Shown here one piece after another: positions 35,650 to 44,704 of a DNA stretch of 61,404 nt. The stretch is from Hyphomonadaceae bacterium. GTDB lineage: Bacteria > Pseudomonadota > Alphaproteobacteria > Caulobacterales > Aquidulcibacteraceae. The notes under the pieces are model-generated. The model was not told the origin of the DNA. It saw nothing but the letters and a program-made list of their open reading frames with translations, and ran no database searches. The stretch covers positions 1-61,404 of the forward strand of contig JAEUMP010000014.1 in assembly GCA_016791445.1 (NCBI GenBank), written 5' to 3'. The translations under genes were made by a program, and so were the position numbers. Every line of letters starts with the position of its first letter. Position 1 is the stretch's first letter.

Positions 35650-36603
35650 ATGGGCGCATGGCGCGGGCTGGCGGCGACGCTGGCGTTGACGGCGGTGATC
35701 GCAGCCTGCGGTCCCAAGATGGAGGGACTCGAAAAAGGCGAGAGCGGCAAGGCGACGGAAGTGCGCGACGGCGACACCTTCGTCATGGACTCCGGCCTCG
35801 TCGTGCACCTCGCCGGCATAGAGGCGCCCGGCTATGAACAACCCTTGGCGAAAGATGCGCGCGGCGCGCTTGAGCGTCTCGTGGCGCATCGCAAGGTGCA
35901 GCTGGCCTACGGCGGCGAGAAGCGCGCGCGCGACGCCGCGCTCGCCCAGGTCTATGTGCAGACCGAAGGCGGCAGGTGGGTCTGGGCGCAGCAGGCATTG
36001 CTGCTGGAAGGCCACGCCCGCGTCCACACGCGCCGCGACAACACAGCGAGGCTGGAGGAAATGACAGCCGCCGAAAACGCCGCGCGCGCCGCCAGACGCG
36101 GTCTCTGGGGCGACGCATTCTACGCCGTGCGTTCTCCCGCGCAGATGGCGCGCAGCGCCGACGACGTGAAGGCGGATCCCGAATGCGCCTCAGAACTCGC
36201 GCAGATCGCCGAGCGCCGCGAGGCGCGCAAACAGAAGGCGGCGGCGACCGCAACGCGTCCCGCTCCGCCTCCGGCTGACGCCGCCAAGGACGCGCCCGAA
36301 GTCGCCGAGGCGCCGACCGAGGACACCCGCCGTACCCGTCGCCGTCGCGACTTCACCGTCGTGGAAGGACAGATCACCAGCGTCGCGGATCGCGAACGCG
36401 CGGTGTTCCTGAATTTCGGCGACGACATCGCACGCGATTTTGGCGTGATGGTCACGAAGGACAATCTCGCAAACTTCCCCGGCGGCCTTGAAGCGCTGAC
36501 GGCGCTGCAGGGCAAGACGGTGCGGGTGCGCGGAACGGTGCCGCGCTGCGCGAAACCGCTGATGCGGATCGATCACGCGGCCGCGCTGACGGCGATCAAC
36601 TAG
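35650..36603 (+). CDS. Thermonuclease-like (SNase fold) lipoprotein, active site apparently degenerate
   Basis: The 317-residue precursor has a lipoprotein signal peptide ending VIAAC (Cys20). An SNase-like domain follows at about residues 28-155 (VRDGDTFVMDSGLVVHLAGI, then AARAARRGLWG near its end). A Pro/Ala-rich linker (about 200-230) and an OB-like tail (ITSVADRERAVFLNFGDD) complete it. In active nucleases the strand reads R-L-x-G-I-D-x-P-E. Here it reads VHLAGIEAPG, so the Arg and Glu of the active site look replaced by His and Gly. It may bind nucleic acid or have another role. GAGG precedes the ATG at 5-base spacing. The stop overlaps rpoH by CTAG. Confidence 0.78.
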   Translation: MGAWRGLAATLALTAVIAACGPKMEGLEKGESGKATEVRDGDTFVMDSGLVVHLAGIEAPGYEQPLAKDARGALERLVAHRKVQLAYGGEKRARDAALAQVYVQTEGGRWVWAQQALLLEGHARVHTRRDNTARLEEMTAAENAARAARRGLWGDAFYAVRSPAQMARSADDVKADPECASELAQIAERREARKQKAAATATRPAPPPADAAKDAPEVAEAPTEDTRRTRRRRDFTVVEGQITSVADRERAVFLNFGDDIARDFGVMVTKDNLANFPGGLEALTALQGKTVRVRGTVPRCAKPLMRIDHAAALTAIN

Positions 36604-37478
36604 ATCAGTCCGGCTTCCACCGGATCGCCCACGATGTCGAGCAAGGCGCGGCGGAGCTTTTCCATGGCGCTCTGCTCGATCTGGCGCACGCGCTCCTTCG
36701 AGACGCCGAGGCGGGCGCCGAGCGATTCAAGCGTGACGGTATTGTCTTCCTCGAGCCGACGCTCGCGGATGATGAGTCGTTCACGCTCGTTGAGCCGATG
36801 CAGCGCCGCCTCCACGATCCGCGCACGCGCGGCGCTGTCGCGACGGTTCATCGTCTCCACGTCCGGCGTCGCCGCTTCGTCGGGCAGCACGTCCTGCCAG
36901 TCTCCCGCCCCCTCGCCGAGCGGCGCGTTGAGCGAGCGGTCCGGTCCGGCCATGCGCGCGGCCATCGCCTCGACGTCCGCCGCCGGCACGTTCAGCTTTT
37001 GCGCGACGAAGTCGCGGGTTTCGCGGGTGAGGTGATCGCTGGAATCGTCGATCCTCGCGCGCAGCCGGCGCAGATTGAAGAACAGCGACTTCTGAGCCGA
37101 CGTCGTGCCCGTGCGCACGATAGACCAATTGCGCAGGATGTAGTCCTGGATCGCCGCCCGGATCCACCAGGCGGCATAGGTCGAAAAACGCACGCCCCGT
37201 TCGGGATCGAACCGCGCCGCCGCCTGCATCAGGCCGACATTGCCTTCCTGCACCAGCTCCGACGCCGGCAGACCGTAGTTGCGGAATTTCGCCGCCATGG
37301 CGACGACGAGCCGAAGGTAGGCGCCTGTGAGCGCGTGGAGCGCCGCCTCGTCGCCGCTGTCGCGCCAACGCCGCGCGAGTTCCGTTTCATCCGCCGCGTC
37401 CAGCATCGGCATGCGCATCGTCTGGCGCGCATAGCTGCGGGCGGCGGTCTGGAACTCCTCGATCTCCGTGAGCGGCAT
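36600..37478 (-). CDS. rpoH: RNA polymerase sigma-32 family factor (RpoH type)
   Basis: The 292-residue sigma factor has region 2 (ELVQEGNVGLMQAAARFDPE, then RFSTYAAWWIRAAIQDYILR) with the RpoH-box-like QKSLFFNLRRLRAR, and region 4 with ERERLIIRERRL and ERVRQIEQSAMEKLR. Many alphaproteobacteria have two RpoH factors; a copy adjacent to carD, as here, may be the second, oxidative or photo-stress type, but that is inference. GGAGG lies 4 bases before the ATG at 37476-37478. It is separated from carD, on the same strand, by a strong terminator. A candidate target promoter precedes the hsp20 gene at 60058. Confidence 0.92.
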   Translation of the reverse strand: MPLTEIEEFQTAARSYARQTMRMPMLDAADETELARRWRDSGDEAALHALTGAYLRLVVAMAAKFRNYGLPASELVQEGNVGLMQAAARFDPERGVRFSTYAAWWIRAAIQDYILRNWSIVRTGTTSAQKSLFFNLRRLRARIDDSSDHLTRETRDFVAQKLNVPAADVEAMAARMAGPDRSLNAPLGEGAGDWQDVLPDEAATPDVETMNRRDSAARARIVEAALHRLNERERLIIRERRLEEDNTVTLESLGARLGVSKERVRQIEQSAMEKLRRALLDIVGDPVEAGLI

Positions 37479-37596
37479 GGGGCCTCCGCTGCGGCGCGGG
37501 ATGCGCTTGCACAGGGAGATACGCACGCGGCGGCGCGCGGTTTACGCGGCGGGGCGCGAAAAGGCGCCGCAGGCGGTCACGACTTCGGCGCCGAAA

Positions 37597-37629
37597 AGGA
37601 GAAAGGGGCCGGCGACGCCGACCCCCTTC
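37597..37629 (-). terminator. Intrinsic terminator of carD
   Basis: On the minus strand GGGGGTCGGCG pairs with CGCCGGCCCC (inner CGGCG/CGCCG, outer GGGG/CCCC and AA/TT), followed by TTTCTCCTTTTC. It lies 34 bases after the carD stop and before rpoH, so rpoH needs its own promoter. Confidence 0.75.
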
Positions 37630-37662
37630 CATGTTTCCAAGTCGGCGCAGTTCGACTGAAAC

Positions 37663-38187
37663 TCAGGCGGCGGCCTTCTTCAGCGACAGCGAGTGCGAGA
37701 GCTTGGCGAGCGCCGTCTCGCGGTCGGTGTTTTCCACCGCCGCCAGTTCGCGGACCATGCGGTCCAGCGCCGATTCATAGAGCTGGCGCTCCGAATAGGA
37801 CTGTTCCGGCTGATCGCCGCCGCGGTGGAGGTCGCGCACGACCTCGGCGATGGAGATCAGGTCGCCCGAATTGATCTTCGCCTCGTATTCCTGGGCGCGG
37901 CGCGACCACATGGTGCGCTTGATGCGGGCCCGGCCCGAGAGCGTCTTCAGCGCTTCGTCGACCACCTTGGTGGACGCGAGCGCGCGCATGCCGCAGGACT
38001 TGGCCTTCGCGGTCGGGACCCGAAGGGTCATCTTGTCCTGCTCGAAGGAGATCACGAAAACTTCAAGCTCGGTCCCGGCCACGGTCTGCCGCTCCAGGCC
38101 GGTCACACGGCCCACGCCGTGCGCGGGGTAAACGATGTGGTCGCCGGTCTTGAACGATTGCGGCGCAGCCGCGGTGCTCACGGTCAT
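37663..38187 (-). CDS. carD: CarD-family RNA polymerase-binding regulator
   Basis: The 174-residue protein has the N-terminal Tudor-like RNA-polymerase interaction domain (FKTGDHIVYPAHGVGRVTGL) and the helical DNA-contacting C-domain (RAQEYEAKINSGDLISIAEV, then ERQLYESALDRMV). CarD stabilises open complexes at rRNA and other promoters. In alphaproteobacteria it usually follows fdxA in the order helicase-S4-fdxA-carD; here a TonB receptor on the opposite strand separates it from fdxA. A T-tailed hairpin in its leader may attenuate transcription, and a strong terminator follows the gene. Confidence 0.95.
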   Translation of the reverse strand: MTVSTAAAPQSFKTGDHIVYPAHGVGRVTGLERQTVAGTELEVFVISFEQDKMTLRVPTAKAKSCGMRALASTKVVDEALKTLSGRARIKRTMWSRRAQEYEAKINSGDLISIAEVVRDLHRGGDQPEQSYSERQLYESALDRMVRELAAVENTDRETALAKLSHSLSLKKAAA

Positions 38188-38235
38188 GTGGTCAGTCGCT
38201 CCATATTCCCAACGCGACCGCAGGCAAACGAACGC

Positions 38236-38267
38236 AAAAAGGGGGCTTGATAGCCTCTCGACCCCTT
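38236..38267 (-). promoter_or_regulatory. T-tailed hairpin in the carD leader, possible attenuator
   Basis: On the minus strand AAGGGG (38267-38262) can pair with CCCCCTT, with an alternative inner stem GGCT/AGCC, followed directly by five Ts (38240-38236). The structure ends 49 bases before the carD ATG. It could end a short RNA or attenuate carD. Confidence 0.45.
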
Positions 38268-38458
38268 GTGTCCCTTGAAAATGCCTGCGGACTCCGACGG
38301 CGGCGATCGCGCCGCGAGTGAGCCTGTAGGTATCACAGTTTCTTCATTTAAGGAAGGGCTGCTCACAGGCGCGGGCGTGAGGCGGATTGTCGTTGCGGCG
38401 CCCGCAAGGGCGTCACCGCTTGCGCGCGCCGACGCCCGCCATGTGCGGTCTCGCGAAA

Positions 38459-38477
38459 GCTGTCCTTAGCGGACAGC
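38459..38477 (+). other. Perfect hairpin in the TonB receptor leader
   Basis: GCTGTCC and GGACAGC form a 7-bp stem with a TTAGC loop, 104 bases before the receptor start. No T run follows, so it is more likely a leader structure or a protein site than a terminator. Confidence 0.4.
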
Positions 38478-38548
38478 CAATTCAATCTACATTGATTTAG
38501 TGGGGTAAAGCGGTGGAGCTATCCCGCACGGGCGACTGGCCCGTCGCT

Positions 38549-38567
38549 GGCCGCCCGTGCGGCGGCC
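38549..38567 (+). other. Hairpin just upstream of the TonB receptor RBS
   Basis: GGCCGCC and GGCGGCC form a perfect 7-bp stem (loop CGTGC) ending 3 bases before the GGAGGG ribosome binding site at 38571-38576. If transcribed, it could control access to the RBS. Confidence 0.45.
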
Positions 38568-38581
38568 CCTGGAGGGACGAC

Positions 38582-41179
38582 ATGACCAGATCCGTACTCG
38601 CAACCACCTCTGCGGCGCTGGCGCTGCTGTCGCTGGCCGTTCCCGGCGCTGCGTTGGCGCAAGGCGTGACGCAGGAGGCGCCTCTCGCGACCGAGCGCCC
38701 TGACCGGCCCGACGAAGTGATCGTCACCGCCCGCCGGCAGAAGGAAGACCTCCAGACCGTGCCGATCGCCGTCTCGGTCGTCAGCGGCGCGCAACTCGCC
38801 GAAAGCGGGATTTCAAGCGTGCTGAAGGTCGAGGAAGCGGTCCCCTCCATCCAGATCTTCTCGTCGAACCCCCGCAACACCGCGCTCAACATCCGCGGCC
38901 TCGGCACGACATTCGGGCTCACCAATGACGGCGTCGAAGTGGGCGTTGGTCTCTATGTGGACGGCGTCTTCTGGTCCCGCCCCGCGCAGGCGGCGCTGGA
39001 TTTCATCGACATCGAACAGGTGGAGGTGCTGCGGGGACCGCAGGGCACGCTCTACGGCAAGAACACCACCGCCGGCGCCATCAACGTCACGACGCGCCGA
39101 CCCACCTTCATCCCTGAAACAAATTTCGAACTGTCCTACGGCAATTACGGCGCGGTTTCCGCCAAGGCGTCCGTCAGCGGGCCGATCTGGGGCGACAGGA
39201 TCGCGGGGCGCCTGTCCTTCTCCGGCTCGCAACGCGACGGCCTGCTCACACAGGTCAACCGCGGACAGGGCGGCGCGAACAACACCGGCGACGATCTCAA
39301 CGACGCGAACAATCTGGGCCTGCGCGGGCAGTTGCTGTTCGACGTCACCGACAGTTTCGAGGTCCTCGTCGCCGTCGATCACACGCGTCAGCGGCCGGAA
39401 GGCTACGCGCAGGTGCCGGTTCGCGTCGCGCCGACATACCGCACGGCGAACCGCCAGTTCTTCGGCCTCATCGACTCCATCAATGCGACCAATCCCGGCC
39501 TCAACTACGCCGTGCCGGTGCGTGAAATTTTCCGCCAGACGGTGACGAACCCGACGGTCGGCGGCATCCCCACCGGACCGAACGGCATCTATGCGGAATT
39601 CGACGCGTTCGCGCGCGTCACCGACGCCGACGTTCCCCACCGCTCCTACCAGGACATCAACGGCCAGTCCGTCACCGTGAACTGGGACATCGGCGCGGGC
39701 ACGCTGACATCGATCACCGCGCACCGCCACTGGGAGTGGTATCCCGCCAACGACCGCGACTTCATCGGCCTGCCCATCACCACAGCGTCGAACAACCGCT
39801 CCAGCCAGGACCAGTGGACGCAGGAGATCCGCTACGCCGGCGATCTGTTCGAAAAGCTCGGCTTCGTTGTCGGCGCCTACTATTTCGACCAGGAAATCCG
39901 GACCCGGAACACGCAATCGCAGGGCCGCGCGGCCGCCCGCTGGTTGATCGATCCCCGCGCCTCCAACGTCTATCGCGGCAGCGACGGCACGACGCTGACC
40001 GGCGACGTCGCCGCCTTCATTCCCGAACTTCTCGACGGGCTGACGCAGATCCAGTTCGTCGACACGAAGACGACGAGCGCAGCGCTCTTCGGACAGCTTG
40101 AATGGTCTGTCACGGACCAACTTCGGATCATTCCCGGCGTGCGCTTCAACTATGATGAGAAGTCCACGGACTACGACTCGCCGGTCACGGGGGGCCTCAA
40201 CCCTGCGGATCGTCCCGACCTCGGCGCGGGCGCGATCCGCGCGGCGCAGAACTCGATCCTGTCGCGCCAGACCTACACGGCGCAGACCGACGACACCAAC
40301 ATCTCGGGTCAGCTCACCGTCGCGTACGACATCGCCGAAAACCTCAACACGTATCTGACGTACGCCACGAGCTTCAAATCCTTCGGCCTCAATGTCGCGG
40401 GCGTGCCCGCCAACACGCCGGTGGTGGTGAAGCCGGAGTCCGTCCGGCATGTCGAGGCGGGCTTCAAGAGCCAGCCGTTCCGGGGCGCGACGTTCAACGT
40501 CACGGCGTTCAACACCGACATCGAGGACTATCAGACCGTCGTTGTCGCCAATGTCGTCGGCACGCTGCGCGGCTACCTCGCCAATGCCGAAGAAGTGCGC
40601 GTGCGCGGCGTGGAAATCGACGCCTCGGCGCGCCTCACCGACGCGTTCAGGGTCTCCGGCGCGCTCGCCTACAACGACGCAAAATACGTCAGTTTCCCGA
40701 ATTCGCCGCTGCCCATCGAGCAGACCGGGCGCCCCATTCCCAATCCGGCCTACAATCCAGGCCTGCCGACCAGCGCCACGAACCCGCTGACGATCACCGC
40801 GCCTTTCGTCGATGTATCGGGCAACCGCCTGCCAGGCGTGTCCGAATGGGCCGGATCCTTCAACGCCGAATACAGACGCCCCGGCGCCTTCCTCGGACGC
40901 GACGGCGAATTCTTCGCCGCCGGAGACGTCACCTGGCGGACCGATTTCTCGTCCGACCCGGCGGGATCGAAATACCTCGAGATCGAAGGCTATTCCCTCC
41001 TCGGCGGACGGATCGGCTTCCGGTCGTCGAACGGCTGGGACTTCTATGTCTGGGGCCGCAATCTCGCGGACACGGAGTATTTCGAGATCCTCGCCACGCA
41101 GTCCGGCGGTTCAGGACTCGTGGTCGGGACGCTCGGCGATCCGCGCACATTCGGCGTGACGCTGCGCGGGCAGTTCTAG
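38582..41179 (+). CDS. TonB-dependent outer-membrane receptor
   Basis: The 865-residue precursor has a signal peptide ending ALAQG, a TonB-box region DEVIVTARRQKEDLQ, and the plug domain with LNIRGLGTTFG and EVLRGPQGTLYGKNTTAGAI. A 22-strand beta barrel follows, ending in a terminal aromatic (VTLRGQF). It should import a substrate larger than porin size, using TonB/ExbBD energy. The substrate is unknown; the VTARR type is common among receptors for siderophores, vitamins and carbohydrates. GGAGGGA lies 5 bases before the ATG. It lies opposite to its neighbours within the otherwise collinear helicase-S4-fdxA / carD-rpoH block. Confidence 0.95.
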   Translation: MTRSVLATTSAALALLSLAVPGAALAQGVTQEAPLATERPDRPDEVIVTARRQKEDLQTVPIAVSVVSGAQLAESGISSVLKVEEAVPSIQIFSSNPRNTALNIRGLGTTFGLTNDGVEVGVGLYVDGVFWSRPAQAALDFIDIEQVEVLRGPQGTLYGKNTTAGAINVTTRRPTFIPETNFELSYGNYGAVSAKASVSGPIWGDRIAGRLSFSGSQRDGLLTQVNRGQGGANNTGDDLNDANNLGLRGQLLFDVTDSFEVLVAVDHTRQRPEGYAQVPVRVAPTYRTANRQFFGLIDSINATNPGLNYAVPVREIFRQTVTNPTVGGIPTGPNGIYAEFDAFARVTDADVPHRSYQDINGQSVTVNWDIGAGTLTSITAHRHWEWYPANDRDFIGLPITTASNNRSSQDQWTQEIRYAGDLFEKLGFVVGAYYFDQEIRTRNTQSQGRAAARWLIDPRASNVYRGSDGTTLTGDVAAFIPELLDGLTQIQFVDTKTTSAALFGQLEWSVTDQLRIIPGVRFNYDEKSTDYDSPVTGGLNPADRPDLGAGAIRAAQNSILSRQTYTAQTDDTNISGQLTVAYDIAENLNTYLTYATSFKSFGLNVAGVPANTPVVVKPESVRHVEAGFKSQPFRGATFNVTAFNTDIEDYQTVVVANVVGTLRGYLANAEEVRVRGVEIDASARLTDAFRVSGALAYNDAKYVSFPNSPLPIEQTGRPIPNPAYNPGLPTSATNPLTITAPFVDVSGNRLPGVSEWAGSFNAEYRRPGAFLGRDGEFFAAGDVTWRTDFSSDPAGSKYLEIEGYSLLGGRIGFRSSNGWDFYVWGRNLADTEYFEILATQSGGSGLVVGTLGDPRTFGVTLRGQF

Positions 41180-41216
41180 GGCGCGGCGTTCCGGCGGGTG
41201 GTCGCGCGGCGCGCGA

Positions 41217-41555
41217 TCACCCCTTGCCGGGCTTTTCGGAGAAGTACTTCTCGAACTTGCCGGTCTCGTCCTTGAAGGCGTCGGCGTCCGCCGGCGGTTC
41301 GCCCTTGTGGGTGATGTTGGGCCAGATCTTCGCGAAATCGGTGTTGATCTTGAGCCACTTGCCGTCGGGCGTGTCCTCGGTGTCGGGCTTGATCGCATCG
41401 ACAGGGCACTCCGGCTCGCAGACGCCGCAGTCGATGCACTCGTCGGGATGGATGACGAGGAAATTCTCGCCCTCATAGAAGCAGTCCACCGGACACACTT
41501 CGATGCAGTCCATGTACTTACATTTCACGCAGGCGTCGGTGACGATGTAGGTCAT
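41217..41555 (-). CDS. fdxA: Seven-iron ferredoxin (3Fe-4S/4Fe-4S)
   Basis: The 112-residue FdxA has the cysteine pattern of 7Fe ferredoxins: Cys9, Cys17 and Cys21 ([19 protein letters not shown]) for the 3Fe-4S site, and the [12 protein letters not shown] motif (Cys40-43-46, Cys50) for the 4Fe-4S site. The C-terminal extension ([13 protein letters not shown]) is standard. It is a soluble electron carrier with conserved linkage to carD in alphaproteobacteria. It follows the S4-domain gene by 90 bases on the same strand, with the divergently oriented TonB receptor gene ending 37 bases beyond its stop. Confidence 0.97.
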   Translation of the reverse strand: MTYIVTDACVKCKYMDCIEVCPVDCFYEGENFLVIHPDECIDCGVCEPECPVDAIKPDTEDTPDGKWLKINTDFAKIWPNITHKGEPPADADAFKDETGKFEKYFSEKPGKG

Positions 41556-41645
41556 CGCGGGGAGACTCTCCGGGCGGGCATTCGGTTTTGCGCGCGCCAT
41601 CAACCACGAAGCCCTCCCCGCGACAACGTCTGCCGGGTGAACGGA

Positions 41646-41960
41646 TCAATAAGCCGCGCTGCCGTCCTCTTCCGCCCCATCCCCCGGCGGATCAAGGTCT
41701 TCGTAGAGCGTTCGCGCCTCCGTCGCCGGTCCGCGCCGGGTCCCGCAGGCGGTCACGCGCACCGTCCGCAATACCCGACCCTGCCGGAAGCTCACCCCGT
41801 CGCCGGGCTCCACGGGGGTGGCGGCCTTGTCCACCCGCCGGCTCTGGCCCGCCCGCTCCACGAAGACGCCCCGTTCGACGACGGTCGCGGCCAGCGTTCG
41901 CGTCTTGAAGAAGCGCGCGCGCCAGAGCCAGACGTCGAGCCGCACCCGCTCGCCGCTCAT
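41646..41960 (-). CDS. S4-domain RNA-binding protein (Hsp15-like)
   Basis: The 104-residue protein carries an S4 RNA-binding motif in its first 55 residues (VRLDVWLWRARFFKTRTLAA, then VFVERAGQSRRVDKAA), followed by a basic strand segment and an acidic tail. This matches the heat-shock protein 15 family, which binds stalled 50S-nascent chain-tRNA complexes in E. coli. Its ATG overlaps the helicase stop (ATGA at 41957-41960), so it is translationally coupled to an RNA helicase, a conserved alphaproteobacterial arrangement. Confidence 0.92.
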   Translation of the reverse strand: MSGERVRLDVWLWRARFFKTRTLAATVVERGVFVERAGQSRRVDKAATPVEPGDGVSFRQGRVLRTVRVTACGTRRGPATEARTLYEDLDPPGDGAEEDGSAAY

Positions 41961-44500
41961 GAACCGCCCGCCTTGCGCGGCGCCACGAGACCCGCCAGCG
42001 CGCCGAAGGCGTTGTCCTGCGACGCGGGCCCGGCCCTCGCCGCGCGGGGCCGCGCGGCGCCCGCCGGCCGCCACCGCGATGCAGCGCCCGTCTCCGCATC
42101 GCCCTCGCGCACCCGCTTGTAGCCCAGCGCCGCGAGCACGCCTTCGATGTCGCGCGCCGGGCAGCCGATGACCGCCGCCATCGCCGGATCGAGCGCAAAG
42201 TCCGCGCCGGAGGCCCGCGCCGCCGCGCACACGCCCGCGAGTCGCTCCGCCGCATCGAGGCGCACCGCGCGCGGTCCCGCCGGCCGGAAGCCGGCGGCGG
42301 CGTAGCTCGTCCACGAAAGCGCCGCGTCGATCGGCGTCGACTGCGCGCCGGGCGGCGGCAGGAAAAGCGCGGCAGGATCGCCGGTCTGCGCGCTGCGCAG
42401 GATGGCGTGCAGCCGCGCCGCACGCTGCTTCAGCAATGCGGGCATGAAGACCGAGTGACGCCCCACCCGCACGCCGTGCGCGGCGAGTGTCTTGCGATCC
42501 GCGGAGTCGAGCACGGCGACCGTCTCCGCAGCGCCCCGGCGATCGAGCGCGCCGCCCGCCTCGATGAGCTGGAATGCAAGCCCCCGCGCGGCGCCCGACA
42601 GCGCGCGCGCCTCGATGGCCGCCTGCAATCGCACGAGGACGCCGAGATCGCGCTCCACCGTTTCGGCGAGCCAGCGCTCGATGCGCGTCTTTGCAGCCGC
42701 AAGCATGGATTCATCGCCGGTGTCGCCGCCCAGCATCGTCACACGTGGCGCAAACAGCGAGCCGCCCGTCGCGAGCCGCGCCACGGCCGCGCCGTCGGCT
42801 TCGATGCAGGCGTTGGCGTCGAGCCTGAAGAGCGCATCTTCGCCTTGCGCGATGGCGCGCAGTCGGCGCGTCACCTCCGGGCGCAGCGCGCGAAACGCGG
42901 CGTTGCGCACGGCCTGCGCCTCGCGGCCGCCCGCGCGCGGATCGGGCTTGAAGACGAGGCCGTGCAGGCGCCCGACATAGTGTCCCTCGACCGTCACCTC
43001 GCCTTCCTCGGTGACGCCGGCGAGGAGGATGTCGTCGCGTTTCAGACTGCGGACGAGCGCGCTGGTGCGCCGGTCGATGAAGCGCTGGGTGAGCACGCCG
43101 TGCAGCGCGTCCGACAGGCGGTTCTCCACCTCCTGCGCGCGCACGCGCCAGCCTTCGCAGTCGTCGATCCAGTCGGGGCGATTGGCGGCATAGGTCCAGG
43201 TGCGGATATGCGCGAGACGCGCTTGCAGCGCGTCGAGATCGCCGTCGATGCGGTCGAGACGGCCGATCTCCTTGTGGATCCAGTCCTGCGGCAGGCGCTG
43301 TTTTCCGCCGATCAGATGGCGCGCGAATTCCGTAAGCAGGCGTGCGTGTTCGTCCGCCGTCGCCTTGCGGAAATCCGGCGTCTGGCAGACTTCCCAGAGG
43401 CGCCGCACGTCGGCGGGACGGCGCACGCGGTCGAGAACGTCCGGCTCCTGCGCGACGCGCCGCAGCGCGAGTTCATCGATGGCGCCGCGCACGCGCACGA
43501 GGCCCGGCTGGTGCGGCGGCGTTTCGAGCGAGGCGATGAGTTTGTCCACCGACGCGAAGTCGAGATCGGGCGATCGCCACTCCACCGCCACCAAAGTTTC
43601 GAAGTCGTGGCCTTCCACGCGCATCACCGTCTCGGCGTCGAACGGCGGGCACTCGCCGGTTTCACCGAACGTCCCGTCGTCGCGGAACCGCCCCGCGCGC
43701 CCGGCGATCTGCGCGACCTCGTCGGGCCGCAGCACGCGATTGCGACGCCCGTCGAACTTGGCGCGGCTCGCGAAGGCCACATGGTCGACGTCCATGTTCA
43801 GGCCCATGCCGATGGCGTCGGTGGCCACGAGAAAATCGACTTCGCCGGACTGGTAGAGCGCGACCTGCGCATTGCGCGTGCGCGGGCTCAGCGCCCCCAT
43901 CACAACGGCCGCGCCGCCGCGCTGGCGTCGGATCAGCTCGGCGATGGCGTAAACCTCCTCCGCCGAGAACGCGACGATGGCCGTGCGCTTCGGGAGCTTG
44001 GTGATCTTCGTCACGCCGTTGTAGCGCAGTGTCGAAAACCGCTCACGACGAATGATCTCGGCATGCGGCGCAAGACGCCGGATGACGGGACGCATAGTGT
44101 CGGCGCCGAGGAGCATCGTCTCGCTCGCCCCGCGCGCCCGCATGAGGCGGTCGGTGAAGATGTGACCGCGATCGGGATCGGCGGCGAGTTGCACCTCATC
44201 CACCGCGAGGAAATCGACCTGCTTCTCCAGCGACATCGCCTCGACGGTGCAGATGAAGTAGCGCGCGCTGTCGGGGACGATCTTCTCTTCCCCGGTGATC
44301 AGCGCCGCCGCGCGCGCGCCCTTCGCCTTGACGACCTTGTCATAGACCTCCCGCGCCAGGAGCCGCAGCGGCAGGCCGATCATGCCCGAGCCGTGGGCGA
44401 GCATGCGCTCGATGGCGAGATGCGTCTTGCCGGTATTGGTCGGGCCGAGGACGGCGACGACCCGCTCATTCGAGCGATCACCCGTACGGGGAATAGTCAT
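41957..44500 (-). CDS. SUV3-like DEAD/DExH RNA helicase
   Basis: The 847-residue protein has the Suv3-type helicase core: motif I LGPTNTGKTHLA (residues 18-29), motif II DEVQ, and motif VI QIAGRAGRF. The SUV3 C-terminal domain follows, along with a long Ala/Arg-rich extension ending in KRVREGDAE and a basic tail. Bacterial homologues are alphaproteobacterial counterparts of the mitochondrial Suv3 RNA helicase of the degradosome. It is coupled by ATGA to the S4 protein and precedes fdxA. The long gap-prone C-terminus (about 300 residues beyond the core) is less conserved. Confidence 0.93.
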   Translation of the reverse strand: MTIPRTGDRSNERVVAVLGPTNTGKTHLAIERMLAHGSGMIGLPLRLLAREVYDKVVKAKGARAAALITGEEKIVPDSARYFICTVEAMSLEKQVDFLAVDEVQLAADPDRGHIFTDRLMRARGASETMLLGADTMRPVIRRLAPHAEIIRRERFSTLRYNGVTKITKLPKRTAIVAFSAEEVYAIAELIRRQRGGAAVVMGALSPRTRNAQVALYQSGEVDFLVATDAIGMGLNMDVDHVAFASRAKFDGRRNRVLRPDEVAQIAGRAGRFRDDGTFGETGECPPFDAETVMRVEGHDFETLVAVEWRSPDLDFASVDKLIASLETPPHQPGLVRVRGAIDELALRRVAQEPDVLDRVRRPADVRRLWEVCQTPDFRKATADEHARLLTEFARHLIGGKQRLPQDWIHKEIGRLDRIDGDLDALQARLAHIRTWTYAANRPDWIDDCEGWRVRAQEVENRLSDALHGVLTQRFIDRRTSALVRSLKRDDILLAGVTEEGEVTVEGHYVGRLHGLVFKPDPRAGGREAQAVRNAAFRALRPEVTRRLRAIAQGEDALFRLDANACIEADGAAVARLATGGSLFAPRVTMLGGDTGDESMLAAAKTRIERWLAETVERDLGVLVRLQAAIEARALSGAARGLAFQLIEAGGALDRRGAAETVAVLDSADRKTLAAHGVRVGRHSVFMPALLKQRAARLHAILRSAQTGDPAALFLPPPGAQSTPIDAALSWTSYAAAGFRPAGPRAVRLDAAERLAGVCAAARASGADFALDPAMAAVIGCPARDIEGVLAALGYKRVREGDAETGAASRWRPAGAARPRAARAGPASQDNAFGALAGLVAPRKAGGS

Positions 44501-44704
44501 GGCTGCCCTTCCGCTTTCCGGAGATGGCCCGCTGCGGCGCGCGTGACAAGGACCTGTGGCCGCCCCGCATCACCATGCTGCACACCGCCCGCGCCATGCC
44601 GCGCGACAGGCGAATCGCGTTCCCGCCCGCCCCCCGGCCTCGTTAACCATGGGCCACACGGCGACCGGCCTCCCAAAAGTCCGGCGCTCCAAGGGAGGCA
44701 CCAC

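Larger units (their letters stand above)
38188..38581. other. Intergenic region between carD and the TonB receptor gene (394 bases)
   Basis: This gap must contain promoters for carD (minus) and the receptor (plus). It holds a T-tailed hairpin on the carD side and two perfect 7-bp hairpins on the receptor side, listed separately. Small frames within it show no RBS-supported coding. No iron-box or riboswitch core was recognised. Confidence 0.6.
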
